DNA of 64,000 bases, taken from Sphingomonas sp. KR3-1 (GTDB taxonomy: Bacteria; Pseudomonadota; Alphaproteobacteria; Sphingomonadales; Sphingomonadaceae). The position numbers and the translations under genes are program-made. This document shows, piece by piece, positions 8,061-17,229 of this stretch. The notes beneath the pieces were generated by a model, which was not told where the DNA came from, did not search any database, and saw nothing but the letters and a program-made list of their open reading frames with translations. The DNA lies in NCBI RefSeq assembly GCF_040049295.1, contig NZ_JBDZDQ010000003.1, positions 186,001 through 250,000 of the forward strand, read 5' to 3'. Position 1 is the first letter of the stretch; the number at the start of each line of letters is the position of its first letter.

Positions 8061-8340
8061 ATTCGTATGCCCGGCGCTCCCGCGCCGTCGCCTTCCTAGC
8101 ACTGATGATGCGGCCCGCTGGCGGTCCCGATTCGTCGTTGGAGAATGTGTGCACGACGAAAAGGAGAACATCGCTCACCATGCCGACTGTGCGCCATCTG
8201 TGCTCAGTTTCGTGGGGGTCTAGCGAAGAAAGATGGAAAGGATCGGCGAACACCAGCGCGGCGAGTTCAAACGAAACAAGATGCTTTCGCTTGTTCAAAT
8301 CTGCTTTGTGCGGATCCCAGATCCAATCTGGAGGCTTCAC
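8050..8340 (-). CDS. BrnT family toxin (DUF497)
   Basis: A 96-aa protein with the BrnT pattern: WDPHKADLNKRKHLVSFELA, VFADP, an acidic DPHETEHRW strand, LLFVVHTF, and the C-terminal RIISARKATARERRAYE. BrnT is a RelE-fold ribonuclease that is normally neutralised by BrnA encoded just downstream. Here the downstream gene is instead a Panacea fusion. GGTGA lies five bases before the ATG. A promoter candidate with a TTGCAA/TAGATA pair precedes the gene. Its usual lysine/arginine-rich catalytic end is intact, so it is probably active. Confidence 0.85.
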   Translation of the reverse strand: MKPPDWIWDPHKADLNKRKHLVSFELAALVFADPFHLSSLDPHETEHRWRTVGMVSDVLLFVVHTFSNDESGPPAGRIISARKATARERRAYEYGE

Positions 8341-8376
8341 GTTTTCACCGGATGACCGGCCAGCTGTTTCGCGAAG

Positions 8377-8406
8377 TATCTAACCCGATCCGGGGACGTT
8401 TTGCAA
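8377..8406 (-). promoter_or_regulatory. Candidate promoter of the BrnT operon
   Basis: On the minus strand TTGCAA (8401-8406) and TAGATA (8377-8382) are separated by 18 bases, with the toxin ATG about 37 bases further on. The palindrome TTCGCGAA at 8368-8375 overlaps the likely transcription start and could be an autoregulation site. Assigned by eye. Confidence 0.45.
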
Positions 8407-8619
8407 CGGATAAGCAGGACGTGTGTGTGTTGACATTTCGTCCGATCGCATTTCGCACTAGCTCTCATCTGAGGGTGCGAGCACCCGCTGAACCGGCCCT
8501 TTCGCAGGGAAAGCACAGGTTCCTAACCGCTTTTTGGCGCAAAAACCGCAGAAAACCGTGCATTTTTGAGAGGTGCGAGAGCGCATTGGGGCGCATTAGA
8601 GCGCAGGGGAAACGCAAAA

Positions 8620-8683
8620 GTTAGGTAAAAAGGCATCGCGAGATTTCCGCCGAATTTTTACCTAACCGCCGCCGATCTCGCGA
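8620..8683. repeat. Two interleaved perfect inverted repeats at the island end
   Basis: GTTAGGTAAAAA (8620-8631) pairs with TTTTTACCTAAC (8655-8666). TCGCGAGAT (8636-8644) pairs with ATCTCGCGA (8675-8683). The order is A, B, A', B', which in RNA would be a pseudoknot. The first pair contains the TTACCTAAC unit also found near the other island end, so protein binding during recombination is the simpler reading. Confidence 0.6.
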
Positions 8684-8703
8684 AAAACCTAGCGAAATCA
8701 AGG

Positions 8704-8743
8704 TGGTGACCCCTACGGGAATCGAACCCGTGCTTCAGCCGTG
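8704..8743 (-). repeat. Island end repeat within tRNA-Glu
   Basis: The 3' 40 bases of the tRNA gene, identical to 6194-6233. Together the two copies mark the limits of the inserted segment. The tRNA is complete at this end. Confidence 0.9.
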
Positions 8744-8778
8744 AAAGGGCCGCGTCCTAACCGCTAGACGAAGGGGCC
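8704..8778 (-). tRNA. tRNA-Glu(UUC)
   Basis: A 75-nt cloverleaf including the encoded CCA. The acceptor stem pairs GGCCCCT with AGGGGTC (one G-T pair), the anticodon loop CTTTCAC carries UUC, and the T loop is GTTCGATTC. The D arm and anticodon stem also close. It lies downstream of recJ and is the integration target of the adjacent island, whose insertion restored a complete tRNA. Confidence 0.95.
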
Positions 8779-8850
8779 ATGCCGTAGCGTGGAGGCGGCC
8801 AGTTAGGGAAGGATCGGCGGCGGGTCAAGCATCAGATTGCGCCTCGATGC

Positions 8851-10614
8851 TTAATCTGCCCAGGCAGCATCCTCGACGTGCAATTCCGCCGCGGGGCGGC
8901 TGCCCCAGTCGTCGATCTTCGCGCGTCCGGCGAGCCACAGCTTGCGGTGGCGTGGCGCGGAGAGCAGGGCCTGGCCGAGCTCGGTATCGGCCTGGCGGAA
9001 CGCCACCGCCTTGATGCTGCGCCCGTCCTGGCCGGCGACGATCAGCCGGACATGTCCGCCCGCACCGACCACATCGGCCTTGATCACGCTCACCGGCCCG
9101 GCGACGACGCGCGGCGCCGGCCAGCCCATGCCATAGGGGCCGCCGGCCTCCATCGCATTGACCAGGTCGGGGCAGACCCCGCCCGGTGCGACCACCGCAT
9201 CGAGCAGCAGCGCGCGCTCGCCCATCGCCTGGGTGACGCGCTCGGCAAGCCGCTCCTCGAGGAATTCGGCGAACGCATCGAGCTTGTCCGCCTCGATCGT
9301 CACGCCGCAGGCCATCGCATGCCCGCCGCCGGCCAGGAGCAGCCCGGCATCCTTGGCGGCGATGATCGCGGCACCCAGGTCGACGCCGGGGATCGAACGG
9401 CCCGATCCCTTGCCGATGCCGTCCTCGTCGAGCGCGATGACGATCGCCGGCCGGCCGAGCTTTTCCTTCAGCCGTCCGGCGACGATGCCGATCACCCCGG
9501 CGTGCCAGCCCTTGCTGGCGATCACCGCTACCGAATGATTGGCCTTCAGGAGGCTGATCTCCTCCGCTTCGGCCTGCACGCCGGCTTCGATCGCGCGGCG
9601 CTCCTCGTTGAGCAGGTTGAGCTCCTCGGCGATCGCGCGCGCTTCCTGCGGGTCGCGCGTGATCAGCAGCCGCACGCCCAGGTCCGAGCGCCCGACGCGT
9701 CCGCCGGCGTTGATCCGCGGGCCCAGCGCGAAGCCGAGATCGGTGCAGGTCGGTGCGCGGGTGAGGCGCGAGGCCTCGATCAACGCGTTCAGCCCGATAT
9801 TGCGGCGCTGTGCCATCACCTTGAGGCCCTGGGCGACAAAGGCGCGGTTGAGCCCCTTGAGCGACGCGACGTCCGCCACCGTGCCGAGCGCGACGATATC
9901 GAGCAGGTCGAGCAGCTTGGGCTCGGGCCGGCTCGCGAAATAGCCGCGCGTGCGCAGCGTGCGCACCAGCGCCGCACCGAGCAGCCAGGCCATGCCGACC
10001 GCCGCGAGATGGCCATGCGCGGCGCCTTCGCCTTCGTCGAGCCGGTTCGGGTTGACCAGCGCCAGCGCCACCGGCAGCTCGGCGGCGCATTTGTGGTGAT
10101 CGACCACGATCACCTCGGCGCCGGCGTCCTGCGCCATCTGGAGAGCCTCGAAGGCCATGGCGCCGCAATCGACGGTGACGATCAGGCTGGCGCCTTCGCC
10201 CTTGAGCCGCACGAGCGCCTCGCCCGAGGGACCATAGCCTTCCATCAGCCGGTCGGGGATATAGGGGCGGGCCTCGAGCCCCAGGTCGCGCAGGAGCAGG
10301 ATGAGCAGCGCCGCCGAGGTCGCGCCGTCCACGTCGTAGTCGCCGAAGATCGCCACCTGCTCGCGCTTCTCGACCGCATCGGCGAGCCGTTCGGCCGCCT
10401 TGTCCATGTCGCGGAAGATCGAGGGGTCGGGCATGAAGGCGCGGATGCTGGGCAGCCGGTGCATGTCGAGGTCCTCGCGCGGCACGCCGCGGGCGAGGAG
10501 GAGCTGCGTCACCAGGTCGTCGGGCACCAGCCCGCCGCGCGAGTCGCTGGCCAGACCTCGCCAGTGCCAGGGCTGGCCGGAAATCGAACGCTGGATGTTG
10601 AGCACGGCGGACAT
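8851..10614 (-). CDS. recJ: Single-stranded-DNA-specific exonuclease RecJ
   Basis: A 587-aa DHH-family exonuclease that digests single-stranded DNA 5' to 3' in RecF-pathway recombination and repair. DHH-phosphoesterase motifs are visible: [13 protein letters not shown] near residue 85, VTVDCG, VVDHHK, and LGTVADVA, followed by the DHHA1 segment with GGGHAMACG. Length equals the family norm when the ATG at 10614 (MSAVLNIQ) is used; the frame is open for another 41 codons upstream but that part has no family resemblance. tRNA-Glu follows on the same strand. Confidence 0.95.
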   Translation of the reverse strand: MSAVLNIQRSISGQPWHWRGLASDSRGGLVPDDLVTQLLLARGVPREDLDMHRLPSIRAFMPDPSIFRDMDKAAERLADAVEKREQVAIFGDYDVDGATSAALLILLLRDLGLEARPYIPDRLMEGYGPSGEALVRLKGEGASLIVTVDCGAMAFEALQMAQDAGAEVIVVDHHKCAAELPVALALVNPNRLDEGEGAAHGHLAAVGMAWLLGAALVRTLRTRGYFASRPEPKLLDLLDIVALGTVADVASLKGLNRAFVAQGLKVMAQRRNIGLNALIEASRLTRAPTCTDLGFALGPRINAGGRVGRSDLGVRLLITRDPQEARAIAEELNLLNEERRAIEAGVQAEAEEISLLKANHSVAVIASKGWHAGVIGIVAGRLKEKLGRPAIVIALDEDGIGKGSGRSIPGVDLGAAIIAAKDAGLLLAGGGHAMACGVTIEADKLDAFAEFLEERLAERVTQAMGERALLLDAVVAPGGVCPDLVNAMEAGGPYGMGWPAPRVVAGPVSVIKADVVGAGGHVRLIVAGQDGRSIKAVAFRQADTELGQALLSAPRHRKLWLAGRAKIDDWGSRPAAELHVEDAAWAD

Positions 10615-10672
10615 GCAGGCGGCTATGGCGCAGCGGGGAGGGGGCTGTCCATTCCTCCGCTGCCCCGCGCGC

Positions 10673-10834
10673 CTAGTCGGCGAGGAGGAAGGGGCGCTCC
10701 GCGAGACGGCGGGCATAGAGCCTGGCGAAGTCGCCATGGATCCTTGCGAGGCCCCGATCGGTGGCGTTGCGCGACTTCTCGGCGCTCAGAAGCTGGCGAC
10801 GTTCGAGATATTCGCGGTCATTTTGCGAGGTCAT
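10673..10834 (-). CDS. Small hypothetical protein, 53 aa
   Basis: A short gene reading [20 protein letters not shown] at the start and [17 protein letters not shown] at the end. It is charged, helical and has no membrane segment. GGAG lies about nine bases before the ATG, and codon use is normal for this genome. It sits between recJ and smpB, 58 bp upstream of recJ on the same strand, so it may be the first gene of the recJ transcript. Function unknown. The alternation of charged and hydrophobic residues looks like a real coding sequence. Confidence 0.7.
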   Translation of the reverse strand: MTSQNDREYLERRQLLSAEKSRNATDRGLARIHGDFARLYARRLAERPFLLAD

Positions 10835-11001
10835 GGCTAAGCTCCGGCATCAAGCGGCAGCTTTCCAGAATGCTGTCAGTTCGCGCCGGCTTGGTTCGGG
10901 GGGCGCCAATAACGTTTCCCTACGCGCATTTGATCCCGATAGCGAACAAATACGGACCGGGCTGGCGCTTCGGCATTTCCGCGCCTACATCGCATCGCCT
11001 T

Positions 11002-11481
11002 ATGGCCCGTCCGCGTCCCGCCCAGGAAAAAGTGAAGACCGTCGCCGAGAACCGGCGCGCGCGGTTCGATTATTTCATCGAGAACACCTATGAGGCGGGC
11101 ATCGCGCTCACCGGCACCGAGGTGAAGTCGCTGCGCTTCGGCGAGGGTTCGATCGCCGAAGCATATGCAGAAGTGAACGACGGCGGCGTGTGGCTGGTCA
11201 ATTCGAACATTCCCGAGTTCAGCCACGGCAACCGCTTCAACCACGAGCCGAAGCGGCCCCGTAAATTGCTCCTTCATGAGCGCGAGATAAACAAGCTTCA
11301 CGGCGCGGTCGCGCGCGAGGGCATGACCCTCGTGCCCCTCTCCATCTATTTCAACGGGCGGGGCAGGGCGAAGGTCGAGCTGGCGCTGGCGAAGGGCAAG
11401 AAGACGCATGACAAGCGCGAGACGATCAAGGAACGCGACTGGAAGCGGGAGCAGGGACGCATCCTCCGCGACCGTGGCTGA
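11002..11481 (+). CDS. smpB: SsrA-binding protein SmpB
   Basis: A 159-aa partner of tmRNA for rescue of stalled ribosomes. Family features are [29 protein letters not shown], the [19 protein letters not shown] segment, and the basic tail [19 protein letters not shown] that follows tmRNA into the decoding centre. No ribosome site is obvious before the ATG at 11002, but no other start gives the conserved N-terminus. A DUF2062 gene overlaps the stop. Confidence 0.97.
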   Translation: MARPRPAQEKVKTVAENRRARFDYFIENTYEAGIALTGTEVKSLRFGEGSIAEAYAEVNDGGVWLVNSNIPEFSHGNRFNHEPKRPRKLLLHEREINKLHGAVAREGMTLVPLSIYFNGRGRAKVELALAKGKKTHDKRETIKERDWKREQGRILRDRG

Positions 11482-12025
11482 TCCCGTTCGGAAATCGCGC
11501 TTCGGCCACTGGCTCGACAAGGCGACGCCCAGCCGCGAGTCGGTCGAGGGCAATCGCTGGCTGCGCCCCGTCGCCCACCGCGTGATGCACAGCGCGCTGT
11601 GGCGCTTCACCCGGCGCTCGGTGCCGCGCGGCGTTGCGCTGGGCGTGGTGACCGGCGTGCTGGTGCCGATGGGGCAGATTCCCGCCTCGGCGATCCTCGC
11701 GCTGCCGCTGCGCGCCAATATCCCGGCCGCCGCGGCGACCACCTTCATTACCAATCCCTTCACCACGCCGCCACTCTGGGTGGCCGCCTATTGGCTCGGC
11801 AGCTGGATGCTCGGCACGGGCAGGGCGGTCGAGGCGCAAGTGCAGGCAGTCGAGCAGGGCTGGGGCGACTGGCTGCTCCACCAGGCCGGCCCGGCGACGC
11901 TGACGGGCCTGGTGACGATCACCGGCGCGCTCGCGCTGATCGGCTATTTCGGCACTGCGCTCGCCTGGCGGCTGTGGATCGCGCGCAAATGGAAGCGGCG
12001 GGCCGAGGCGCGCGCCGCGCGTTGA
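11474..12025 (+). CDS. DUF2062 domain membrane protein
   Basis: A 183-aa protein with the DUF2062 pattern: [40 protein letters not shown], and [17 protein letters not shown], with about three membrane segments and a basic C-terminus ([10 protein letters not shown]). The GTG at 11474 overlaps the smpB stop by eight bases and gives the natural N-terminus [13 protein letters not shown]. The family is common in proteobacteria; its function is unknown. Confidence 0.88.
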   Translation: MADPVRKSRFGHWLDKATPSRESVEGNRWLRPVAHRVMHSALWRFTRRSVPRGVALGVVTGVLVPMGQIPASAILALPLRANIPAAAATTFITNPFTTPPLWVAAYWLGSWMLGTGRAVEAQVQAVEQGWGDWLLHQAGPATLTGLVTITGALALIGYFGTALAWRLWIARKWKRRAEARAAR

Positions 12026-12151
12026 GCTCTCGGCGCGGAAACAGGATGGAAACAGATTACTGCGCCAGGGCGTAATAATCTTGCGTCGGATCGATTGACG
12101 GAGCGTATCAAGCGTCTAAGACAGCGCGGTTCAATCATCTGGGGGTCTCCC

Positions 12152-14236
12152 ATGCGCCTGTCGCTCCTTGCCACCACTTTTCTCGCCGCGCCCGTGCTGC
12201 TCGCCGGTTGCGCCGGCACCCATGAAGACGTTGCCAGCACGCCGATGCCGGTCCAGGCCGAGCCGGTGAGCGAGCCCGCGCCGCAGCCCGACAAGCCCAA
12301 GCCGGTCTACGGCACCTATGGCTTCGACACGGCCGGCATGGACGCCTCGGTCAAGCCGGGCGACGATTTCTACAACTACGCGAACGGCGCCTGGGCGAAG
12401 AACACGCCGATCCCCGCGGACAAGTCGAACTACGGCGCGTTCAACATCCTGGACGACAACGCCAAGAAGCAGACGCACGACATCCTCGAGGCGGCGAAGG
12501 CCGATCCCAGCTCGAAGATCGGCACCGCCTATGCGACCTATCTCGATACCGCCGCGATCGATGCCAAGGGCCTCGCGCCCGCCCAGGCCTGGATCGACCA
12601 GGTCAAGGGCCTCAAGTCGAAGGCCGGCTATCCGGCGCTGATCGCCGCTGCCCGCCGCAACGGCGTCGGCGTTCCCTTCGGCGCCTATGTCGGCCAGGAC
12701 GACAAGGATCCCGACGTCTATGCGCTGAGCCTTGGCCAGGCCGGCCTCGGCATGCCCGACCGCGACTATTACCTGTCGAAGGACGCCAAGTTCGTCGAGA
12801 CCAAGACGGCATATGAGAAGCACCTTGCCGCGCAGCTGACCAATGCCGGCGAGCCCAACGCCGCTGCGCGCGCCAAGGCGATCGTCGATTTCGAGACGCA
12901 GATCGCCGCGGTCCAGTGGACCCGCATCGAGAGCCGCGACGCCAACAAGACCTACAACAAGATGACCGTCGCCGCGCTGCAGAAGTCGGCGCCGGGCTTC
13001 GACTTCAAGGCGTTCTTCGCTGCCGGCAAGGTGCCGGTCGATAGCGTGATCGTTGCCCAGCCGAGCGCGATCACCGGCATCGCCAAGCTGGTCGGCGCCG
13101 CGCCGCTCGGCGTGCTCAAGGACCAGCTGCTCGTCCGCACGCTCGACAATTTCTCGGACGTGCTGCCGAGCAAGTTCGACAAGGAGCAGTTCGCTTTCTA
13201 CGGCACCACCCTCTCGGGCACGCCCGAGCAGGAGGAGCGCTGGAAGCGCGCGGTCGACTTCACCACCGGCGCGCTGTCGGACGATGTCAGCCAGGTCTAT
13301 GTCGCCAAATATTTCCCGCCCGAGACCAAGGCGGCGGCAGACCAGCTGGTGAAGAACATCATCGCCGCGATGGACGCCCGCATCGACAAGCTCGACTGGA
13401 TGGCGCCCGAGACCAAGGTCAAGGCGCACCAGAAGCTCGCCGCCTTCACGCCCAAGATCGGCTATCCCGATCGCTGGCAGGATTACGGCGCGCTGACGAT
13501 CACGGCTGGTGACGCTTTCGGCAACAACGTGCGCGCCAACAATTGGCAGTATGACGACAATGTCTCGAAACTCGGCCAGCCGATCCGCCGCTGGGAGTGG
13601 GGCATGACGCCGATGACGATCAACGCCTATGCCAATCCCGGCATGGTCGAGATCGTCTTCCCGGCCGCGATCCTGCAGCCGCCCTTCTTCGATCCGAACG
13701 CCGATCCTGCGATCAACTATGGCGGCATCGGCGCGGTCATCGGCCACGAGCTGAGCCACCATTTCGACGACCAGGGCGCCAAGTACGACATGCACGGCCG
13801 CCTGACCGACTGGTGGACGCCGGCGGACGTCAAGGCGTTCAAGGAGCGCACCGACGCGCTGGTCGCCGAGTATGACCAGTATGAGCCGCTGCCGGGCATG
13901 CATGTGAAGGGCGCGCTGACGCTCGGCGAGAACACCGCCGACCTGGCCGGCCTGACCGTTGCCTATGACGCCTACAAGAAGTCGCTGAACGGCGCCGAGG
14001 CGCCCGTGCTCGACGGCACCACCGGCGATCAGCGCTTCTATCTCGGCTGGGCCCAGGTGTGGCGCCGCAACTATCGCGAGGCGAACCTGCGCCAGCGCCT
14101 GCTCACCGATCCGCACTCGCCGTCGGTCCAGCGCACCTGGGTCGTCCGCAACCTCGATCCCTGGTACGGCGCCTACAACCCCGATCCGGCGACCAAGCTG
14201 TTCCTGGCGCCCGGCAAGCGCGTCCGGATCTGGTGA
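12152..14236 (+). CDS. M13 family metallopeptidase (neprilysin/PepO type), lipoprotein
   Basis: A 694-aa zinc peptidase. The N-terminus is a lipoprotein signal with lipobox LLAGC (Cys near residue 19), so it is anchored in the envelope. Catalytic motifs are VIGHELSHHFDD near residue 530 and GENTADLAG near 590; NAYANPGMVEIVFPAAILQP is the usual substrate-binding block. The C-terminal motif is KRVRIW, where most relatives end CRVW. ATG at 12152 follows GGGGG. It probably degrades peptides in the periplasm. Confidence 0.95.
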   Translation: MRLSLLATTFLAAPVLLAGCAGTHEDVASTPMPVQAEPVSEPAPQPDKPKPVYGTYGFDTAGMDASVKPGDDFYNYANGAWAKNTPIPADKSNYGAFNILDDNAKKQTHDILEAAKADPSSKIGTAYATYLDTAAIDAKGLAPAQAWIDQVKGLKSKAGYPALIAAARRNGVGVPFGAYVGQDDKDPDVYALSLGQAGLGMPDRDYYLSKDAKFVETKTAYEKHLAAQLTNAGEPNAAARAKAIVDFETQIAAVQWTRIESRDANKTYNKMTVAALQKSAPGFDFKAFFAAGKVPVDSVIVAQPSAITGIAKLVGAAPLGVLKDQLLVRTLDNFSDVLPSKFDKEQFAFYGTTLSGTPEQEERWKRAVDFTTGALSDDVSQVYVAKYFPPETKAAADQLVKNIIAAMDARIDKLDWMAPETKVKAHQKLAAFTPKIGYPDRWQDYGALTITAGDAFGNNVRANNWQYDDNVSKLGQPIRRWEWGMTPMTINAYANPGMVEIVFPAAILQPPFFDPNADPAINYGGIGAVIGHELSHHFDDQGAKYDMHGRLTDWWTPADVKAFKERTDALVAEYDQYEPLPGMHVKGALTLGENTADLAGLTVAYDAYKKSLNGAEAPVLDGTTGDQRFYLGWAQVWRRNYREANLRQRLLTDPHSPSVQRTWVVRNLDPWYGAYNPDPATKLFLAPGKRVRIW

Positions 14237-14243
14237 TCTGAAG

Positions 14244-14379
14244 AATTCCCGCTCCCTTTGGGAGCGGGAAGGGGCCCGCGAGCGAAGCGAGTGGGAAGGG
14301 TGAGGGTCGACATTTCCGTTCGACCCTCACCCTTCCGCGCCTTCGGCGCTCCCTCCCTCTCCCAATGGGAGAGGGAATT
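14244..14379. repeat. Composite palindromic intergenic repeat (REP/BIME-like)
   Basis: The gap between the M13 peptidase and cckA is almost entirely palindromic. Perfect stems are 14246-14256 with 14260-14270 (11 bp), 14294-14310 with 14320-14336 (17 bp) and 14354-14363 with 14367-14376 (10 bp). The outer ends AATTCCC and GGGAATT pair as well, so the whole forms a multi-branched cruciform of about 136 bp. It may end transcription of the upstream gene or be a dispersed repeat. Confidence 0.75.
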
Positions 14380-14420
14380 GGCGGCTTGACCCGCGCCCTT
14401 TGACCGAACATCGGTGGCGC

Positions 14421-16820
14421 ATGGCCACGCTGCCCGCCCATTCCAGCCCGATATCGCCGTCCCGCCGCTGGCTGCCCTTTGCGGCGGCGATCCTCGCGGG
14501 CATCCTGGCGGGCGCGCTCATCCTGCTCACGCTAAACGATCGCGCCGTCGCCGTCGGCTTCGTCGCGGCCGGGCTGCTCGCCGCCGGCACTTTATGGGGG
14601 GCGCGCAAGCTCTTCCACGCCGATGCCGTTGCCGACCAGCCGGTCGACTGGTCGGTTGCCCAGGCGCTTGCCGCCGCGAGTGACGATGCGCTCGCCGTCA
14701 CCGACCGCGCCGGCCGCCTGGTCTGCGCCAACAGCCGCTTCGAGGCGCTGTTCGCCGGCTGGCCGACCCCACCCAACCTGCCCTTGAGCGACGCCGCGGT
14801 CGCCGCGCTCGGCACCGCCGCCCGCACTGCCTGGCGCGACGGCGAGGCGCGCGAGGACAATATCCAGGTGTTCGGCGCGCCCGTCTCCACACGCATTCAG
14901 CGTGTCGGCGAGGAGTCGCTGGTCTGGCGTTTCATCGGCGTCCAGGCGCTCGACCTTGCCAGCCAGACCCAGGCGCTGATCGACGGCCATACCGGCGACC
15001 GGCTCGGCTCCTCCGGCATCATGGCCGCGATGGTCTCGCCCGAGGGGCGCGTCCGCGCCGCCAACCGCGTGTTCCGCCTGCGGGCAATGGGCAGCGGCGA
15101 GGCGGCGGTCGAGGGCCGCGACTTCGCGCGCTTCCTGATCACCGACTCGATGGGCCTGGTCCGCTTCGAGCGCGAGGGGCTCGAGGGCACGCCGCTCCGC
15201 GTCCTCCAGATCCCGTTCCTCGACGGCGAGGATGCGCCGCTGCTCGTCGCGCTGCTCGACGAAGAGAAGGGCAACGCGACGACCCCTGCGATCGGCGCGA
15301 GCGCCGGCGCGCATGTCCGCTCGCTGATCGCCTTGCTCCCGCTCGGGCTCGCGCTGGTCGATCGCGACGGCCGCTTCGTCAGCATGAATGATGCGTTCGT
15401 CCGTGCCACCCGCGTCAATGCCGCCGCGCCGCCGCTCTACCCCGGGGACTTGATGGTGCGCGAGGACAAGGCGGCGCTCGCCGATGCGGTCCGCCGCTTC
15501 GCCGGGGGCGCGCCGCAATCGGCCGAGATGACCGTGCGCCTGGCCGATGCGCCCGAGGAGCCGGTGTCGATCGGCCTCGCCGGCGCGCGCGGCCTCGGCG
15601 ATGCCGCGGTGCTGATCAGCCTCAAGGATTCGGGCGAGGAGTCGAAGCTCAAGCGCCAGGTCGCGCAGGCGACCAAGATGCAGGCGGTCGGGCAGCTCGC
15701 CGGCGGTGTCGCGCACGATTTCAACAACATCCTGACCGCGATCATCGGGCACTGCGACCTGATGCTGATGCGCCATTCGCCCGGCGACAGCGACTATGAC
15801 GACATCCAGCAGATTCGGGCGAACTCGAACCGCGCCGCCTCGCTGACGCGCCAGCTGCTCGCCTTCTCGCGCCAGCAGACGCTGCGCCCGCAGCTGCTCC
15901 AGCTGCCGGACGTGATTTCCGAGGTATCGAACCTGCTCAAGCGCCTGCTCGGCGAGACGGTGCGCCTCGAGGTCAAGCATGGGCGCAACCTGGGCCCGGT
16001 GCGCGCCGATCCGGGGCAGCTCGAGCAGGTCGTGGTCAATCTCGCGGTCAACGCGCGCGACGCGATGCTGTCGAAGAATCCCAATGGCGGCGGCACGCTG
16101 ATCATCGAGACCAGGGCGGTGCCCGCCTCGGATGTCCGCCGGATGGACGACGACGTGCTCCCGGTCGGCGACTATACCGCGCTGCGCATCGCCGACACCG
16201 GCACCGGTATCCCGCCCGAGATCCTGCCCAAGATCTGGGAGCCCTTCTTCACCACCAAGGAAGTGGGCAAGGGCACCGGCCTCGGCCTCTCCACTGTCTA
16301 CGGCATCATCAAGCAGTCGGGCGGGTTCATCTTCGCCGACAATCCGCCGGAGGGCGGCGCCGAGTTCACCATCTACCTGCCCGTCCATGCCGCGACCGAG
16401 GCACCCGTCGCCGCCAAGCTGCCCGGCATCAAGGAGAAGCCCGCCGACACCTGGGGCACCGGCACGATCCTGGTGGTCGAGGACGAGGACATGGTCCGCG
16501 CCATCGCCGAGCGCGCGCTGGCCCGCCAGGGCTATACCGTGCTCACCGCGGAGAACGGCGAGGCGGCGCTCGAGCTGCTCGAGACGATCGACCGGCCCGA
16601 CCTGCTGATCTCCGACGTTGTCATGCCGGTGATGGACGGGCCCAGCATGGCCCGGAAGGTCCGCGTCAAATATCCCGACCTGCCGATCCTCTTCATGTCG
16701 GGATATGCCGAGGAGCAATTGCGCAAGTCGATTGATCTGGAGCAAGTTTCCTTCCTGCCCAAACCCTTTTCGGTACAACAACTTGCCGAAGCGGCGCGGG
16801 ATGTGCTGCCCCCGAAATAA
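14421..16820 (+). CDS. cckA: Hybrid sensor histidine kinase CckA
   Basis: A 799-aa hybrid kinase that phosphorylates the CtrA pathway through ChpT in alphaproteobacteria. Two N-terminal membrane segments (residues about 18-65) are followed by PAS-like regions, then the dimerisation/phosphoacceptor helix [17 protein letters not shown] near 435, an ATPase domain ([30 protein letters not shown]) and a C-terminal receiver with phosphoacceptor Asp in [26 protein letters not shown] and FLPKPFS are close to CckA. I prefer ATG 14421; an upstream TTG at 14400 would add seven residues. Confidence 0.9.
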   Translation: MATLPAHSSPISPSRRWLPFAAAILAGILAGALILLTLNDRAVAVGFVAAGLLAAGTLWGARKLFHADAVADQPVDWSVAQALAAASDDALAVTDRAGRLVCANSRFEALFAGWPTPPNLPLSDAAVAALGTAARTAWRDGEAREDNIQVFGAPVSTRIQRVGEESLVWRFIGVQALDLASQTQALIDGHTGDRLGSSGIMAAMVSPEGRVRAANRVFRLRAMGSGEAAVEGRDFARFLITDSMGLVRFEREGLEGTPLRVLQIPFLDGEDAPLLVALLDEEKGNATTPAIGASAGAHVRSLIALLPLGLALVDRDGRFVSMNDAFVRATRVNAAAPPLYPGDLMVREDKAALADAVRRFAGGAPQSAEMTVRLADAPEEPVSIGLAGARGLGDAAVLISLKDSGEESKLKRQVAQATKMQAVGQLAGGVAHDFNNILTAIIGHCDLMLMRHSPGDSDYDDIQQIRANSNRAASLTRQLLAFSRQQTLRPQLLQLPDVISEVSNLLKRLLGETVRLEVKHGRNLGPVRADPGQLEQVVVNLAVNARDAMLSKNPNGGGTLIIETRAVPASDVRRMDDDVLPVGDYTALRIADTGTGIPPEILPKIWEPFFTTKEVGKGTGLGLSTVYGIIKQSGGFIFADNPPEGGAEFTIYLPVHAATEAPVAAKLPGIKEKPADTWGTGTILVVEDEDMVRAIAERALARQGYTVLTAENGEAALELLETIDRPDLLISDVVMPVMDGPSMARKVRVKYPDLPILFMSGYAEEQLRKSIDLEQVSFLPKPFSVQQLAEAARDVLPPK

Positions 16821-16863
16821 ACCCTTGGCGACGGGCGGTTTTCCTGCGATGTGATCGGCCACT

Positions 16864-17226
16864 ATGCCGCAGTCGCAAAAGATACTGATCGTCGAGGACG
16901 AGCCGCTCATCGCGATGATGCTCGAGGATTTTCTCGATGCGCTCGACCGCGGCGTCGCCGGCACGGCGGACAGCGTCGCCACTGCGCTCGAAGTGATCGA
17001 GGCGGGCGGCGTCGATGCCGCGATCATGGACGTGAACCTGCGCGGCGGCGAGACCAGCTGGCCGATCGCCGATGCGCTGACCGCGCGCGGCATCCCCTTC
17101 GTGCTCGCCACCGGCGGGGCAGGGGACATGATCGCCGAGGCCTATCGCAACCGCCCGGTGCTCTCCAAGCCGTTCACGATGGACAGCGTCGAGAAGGCGC
17201 TCGACAGCCTCTTCGCGGCGAGCTGA
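16864..17226 (+). CDS. Single-domain response regulator
   Basis: A 120-aa stand-alone receiver domain. The acidic pocket is ILIVEDEP, the phosphoacceptor Asp is in AIMDVNLRGG near residue 58, and the conserved Lys is in VLSKPFT. No output domain is attached, so it works by protein contact or as a phosphate relay. It lies 43 bp after cckA on the same strand and may share its transcript, though a functional tie to CckA is only inferred. Confidence 0.9.
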   Translation: MPQSQKILIVEDEPLIAMMLEDFLDALDRGVAGTADSVATALEVIEAGGVDAAIMDVNLRGGETSWPIADALTARGIPFVLATGGAGDMIAEAYRNRPVLSKPFTMDSVEKALDSLFAAS

Positions 17227-17229
17227 GCC

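Larger units (their letters stand above)
8341..8703. other. Non-coding island end with many short repeats
   Basis: About 360 bases without a convincing gene. Besides the operon promoter it contains repeated GCGCATT/GCGCAGG units (about 8580-8615), AAACCGCAG at 8543-8551 that matches 6242-6250 near the other island end, and two interleaved inverted repeats. The content suits a recombination control region at the island end next to tRNA-Glu. Confidence 0.55.
6194..8743. mobile_element. tRNA-Glu-associated genomic island, about 2.5 kb, no integrase
   Basis: The segment between the 40-bp direct repeats contains four genes: an excisionase-like protein and an operon of BrnT-like toxin, Panacea fusion and unknown protein. 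Base composition looks lower in GC than the flanking chromosome. TTACCTAAC occurs at 6277-6285, 6321-6329 and 8658-8666, and inverted at 8620-8628, clustering near both ends like integrase arm sites. No integrase gene is present, so the island is probably a remnant or is mobilised by an enzyme encoded elsewhere. Confidence 0.82.

Noticed and set aside
8544..8615. GCGCATT/GCGCAGG units as a CRISPR array
   Set aside because: Units are too short and irregular, there are no spacers of constant length and no cas genes.
8620..8683. Reading the A/A' repeat as an intrinsic terminator
   Set aside because: The stem is AT-rich with a 23-base loop and there is no upstream gene ending near it on either strand.
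8878..11001. Very long open frame on the plus strand running into smpB
   Set aside because: It is the antisense of recJ at high GC; only the smpB part from 11002 has family features.
12131..14116. Long minus-strand frame opposite the M13 peptidase
   Set aside because: Composition is Arg/Gly/Val-rich without domains; the plus-strand peptidase is certain.
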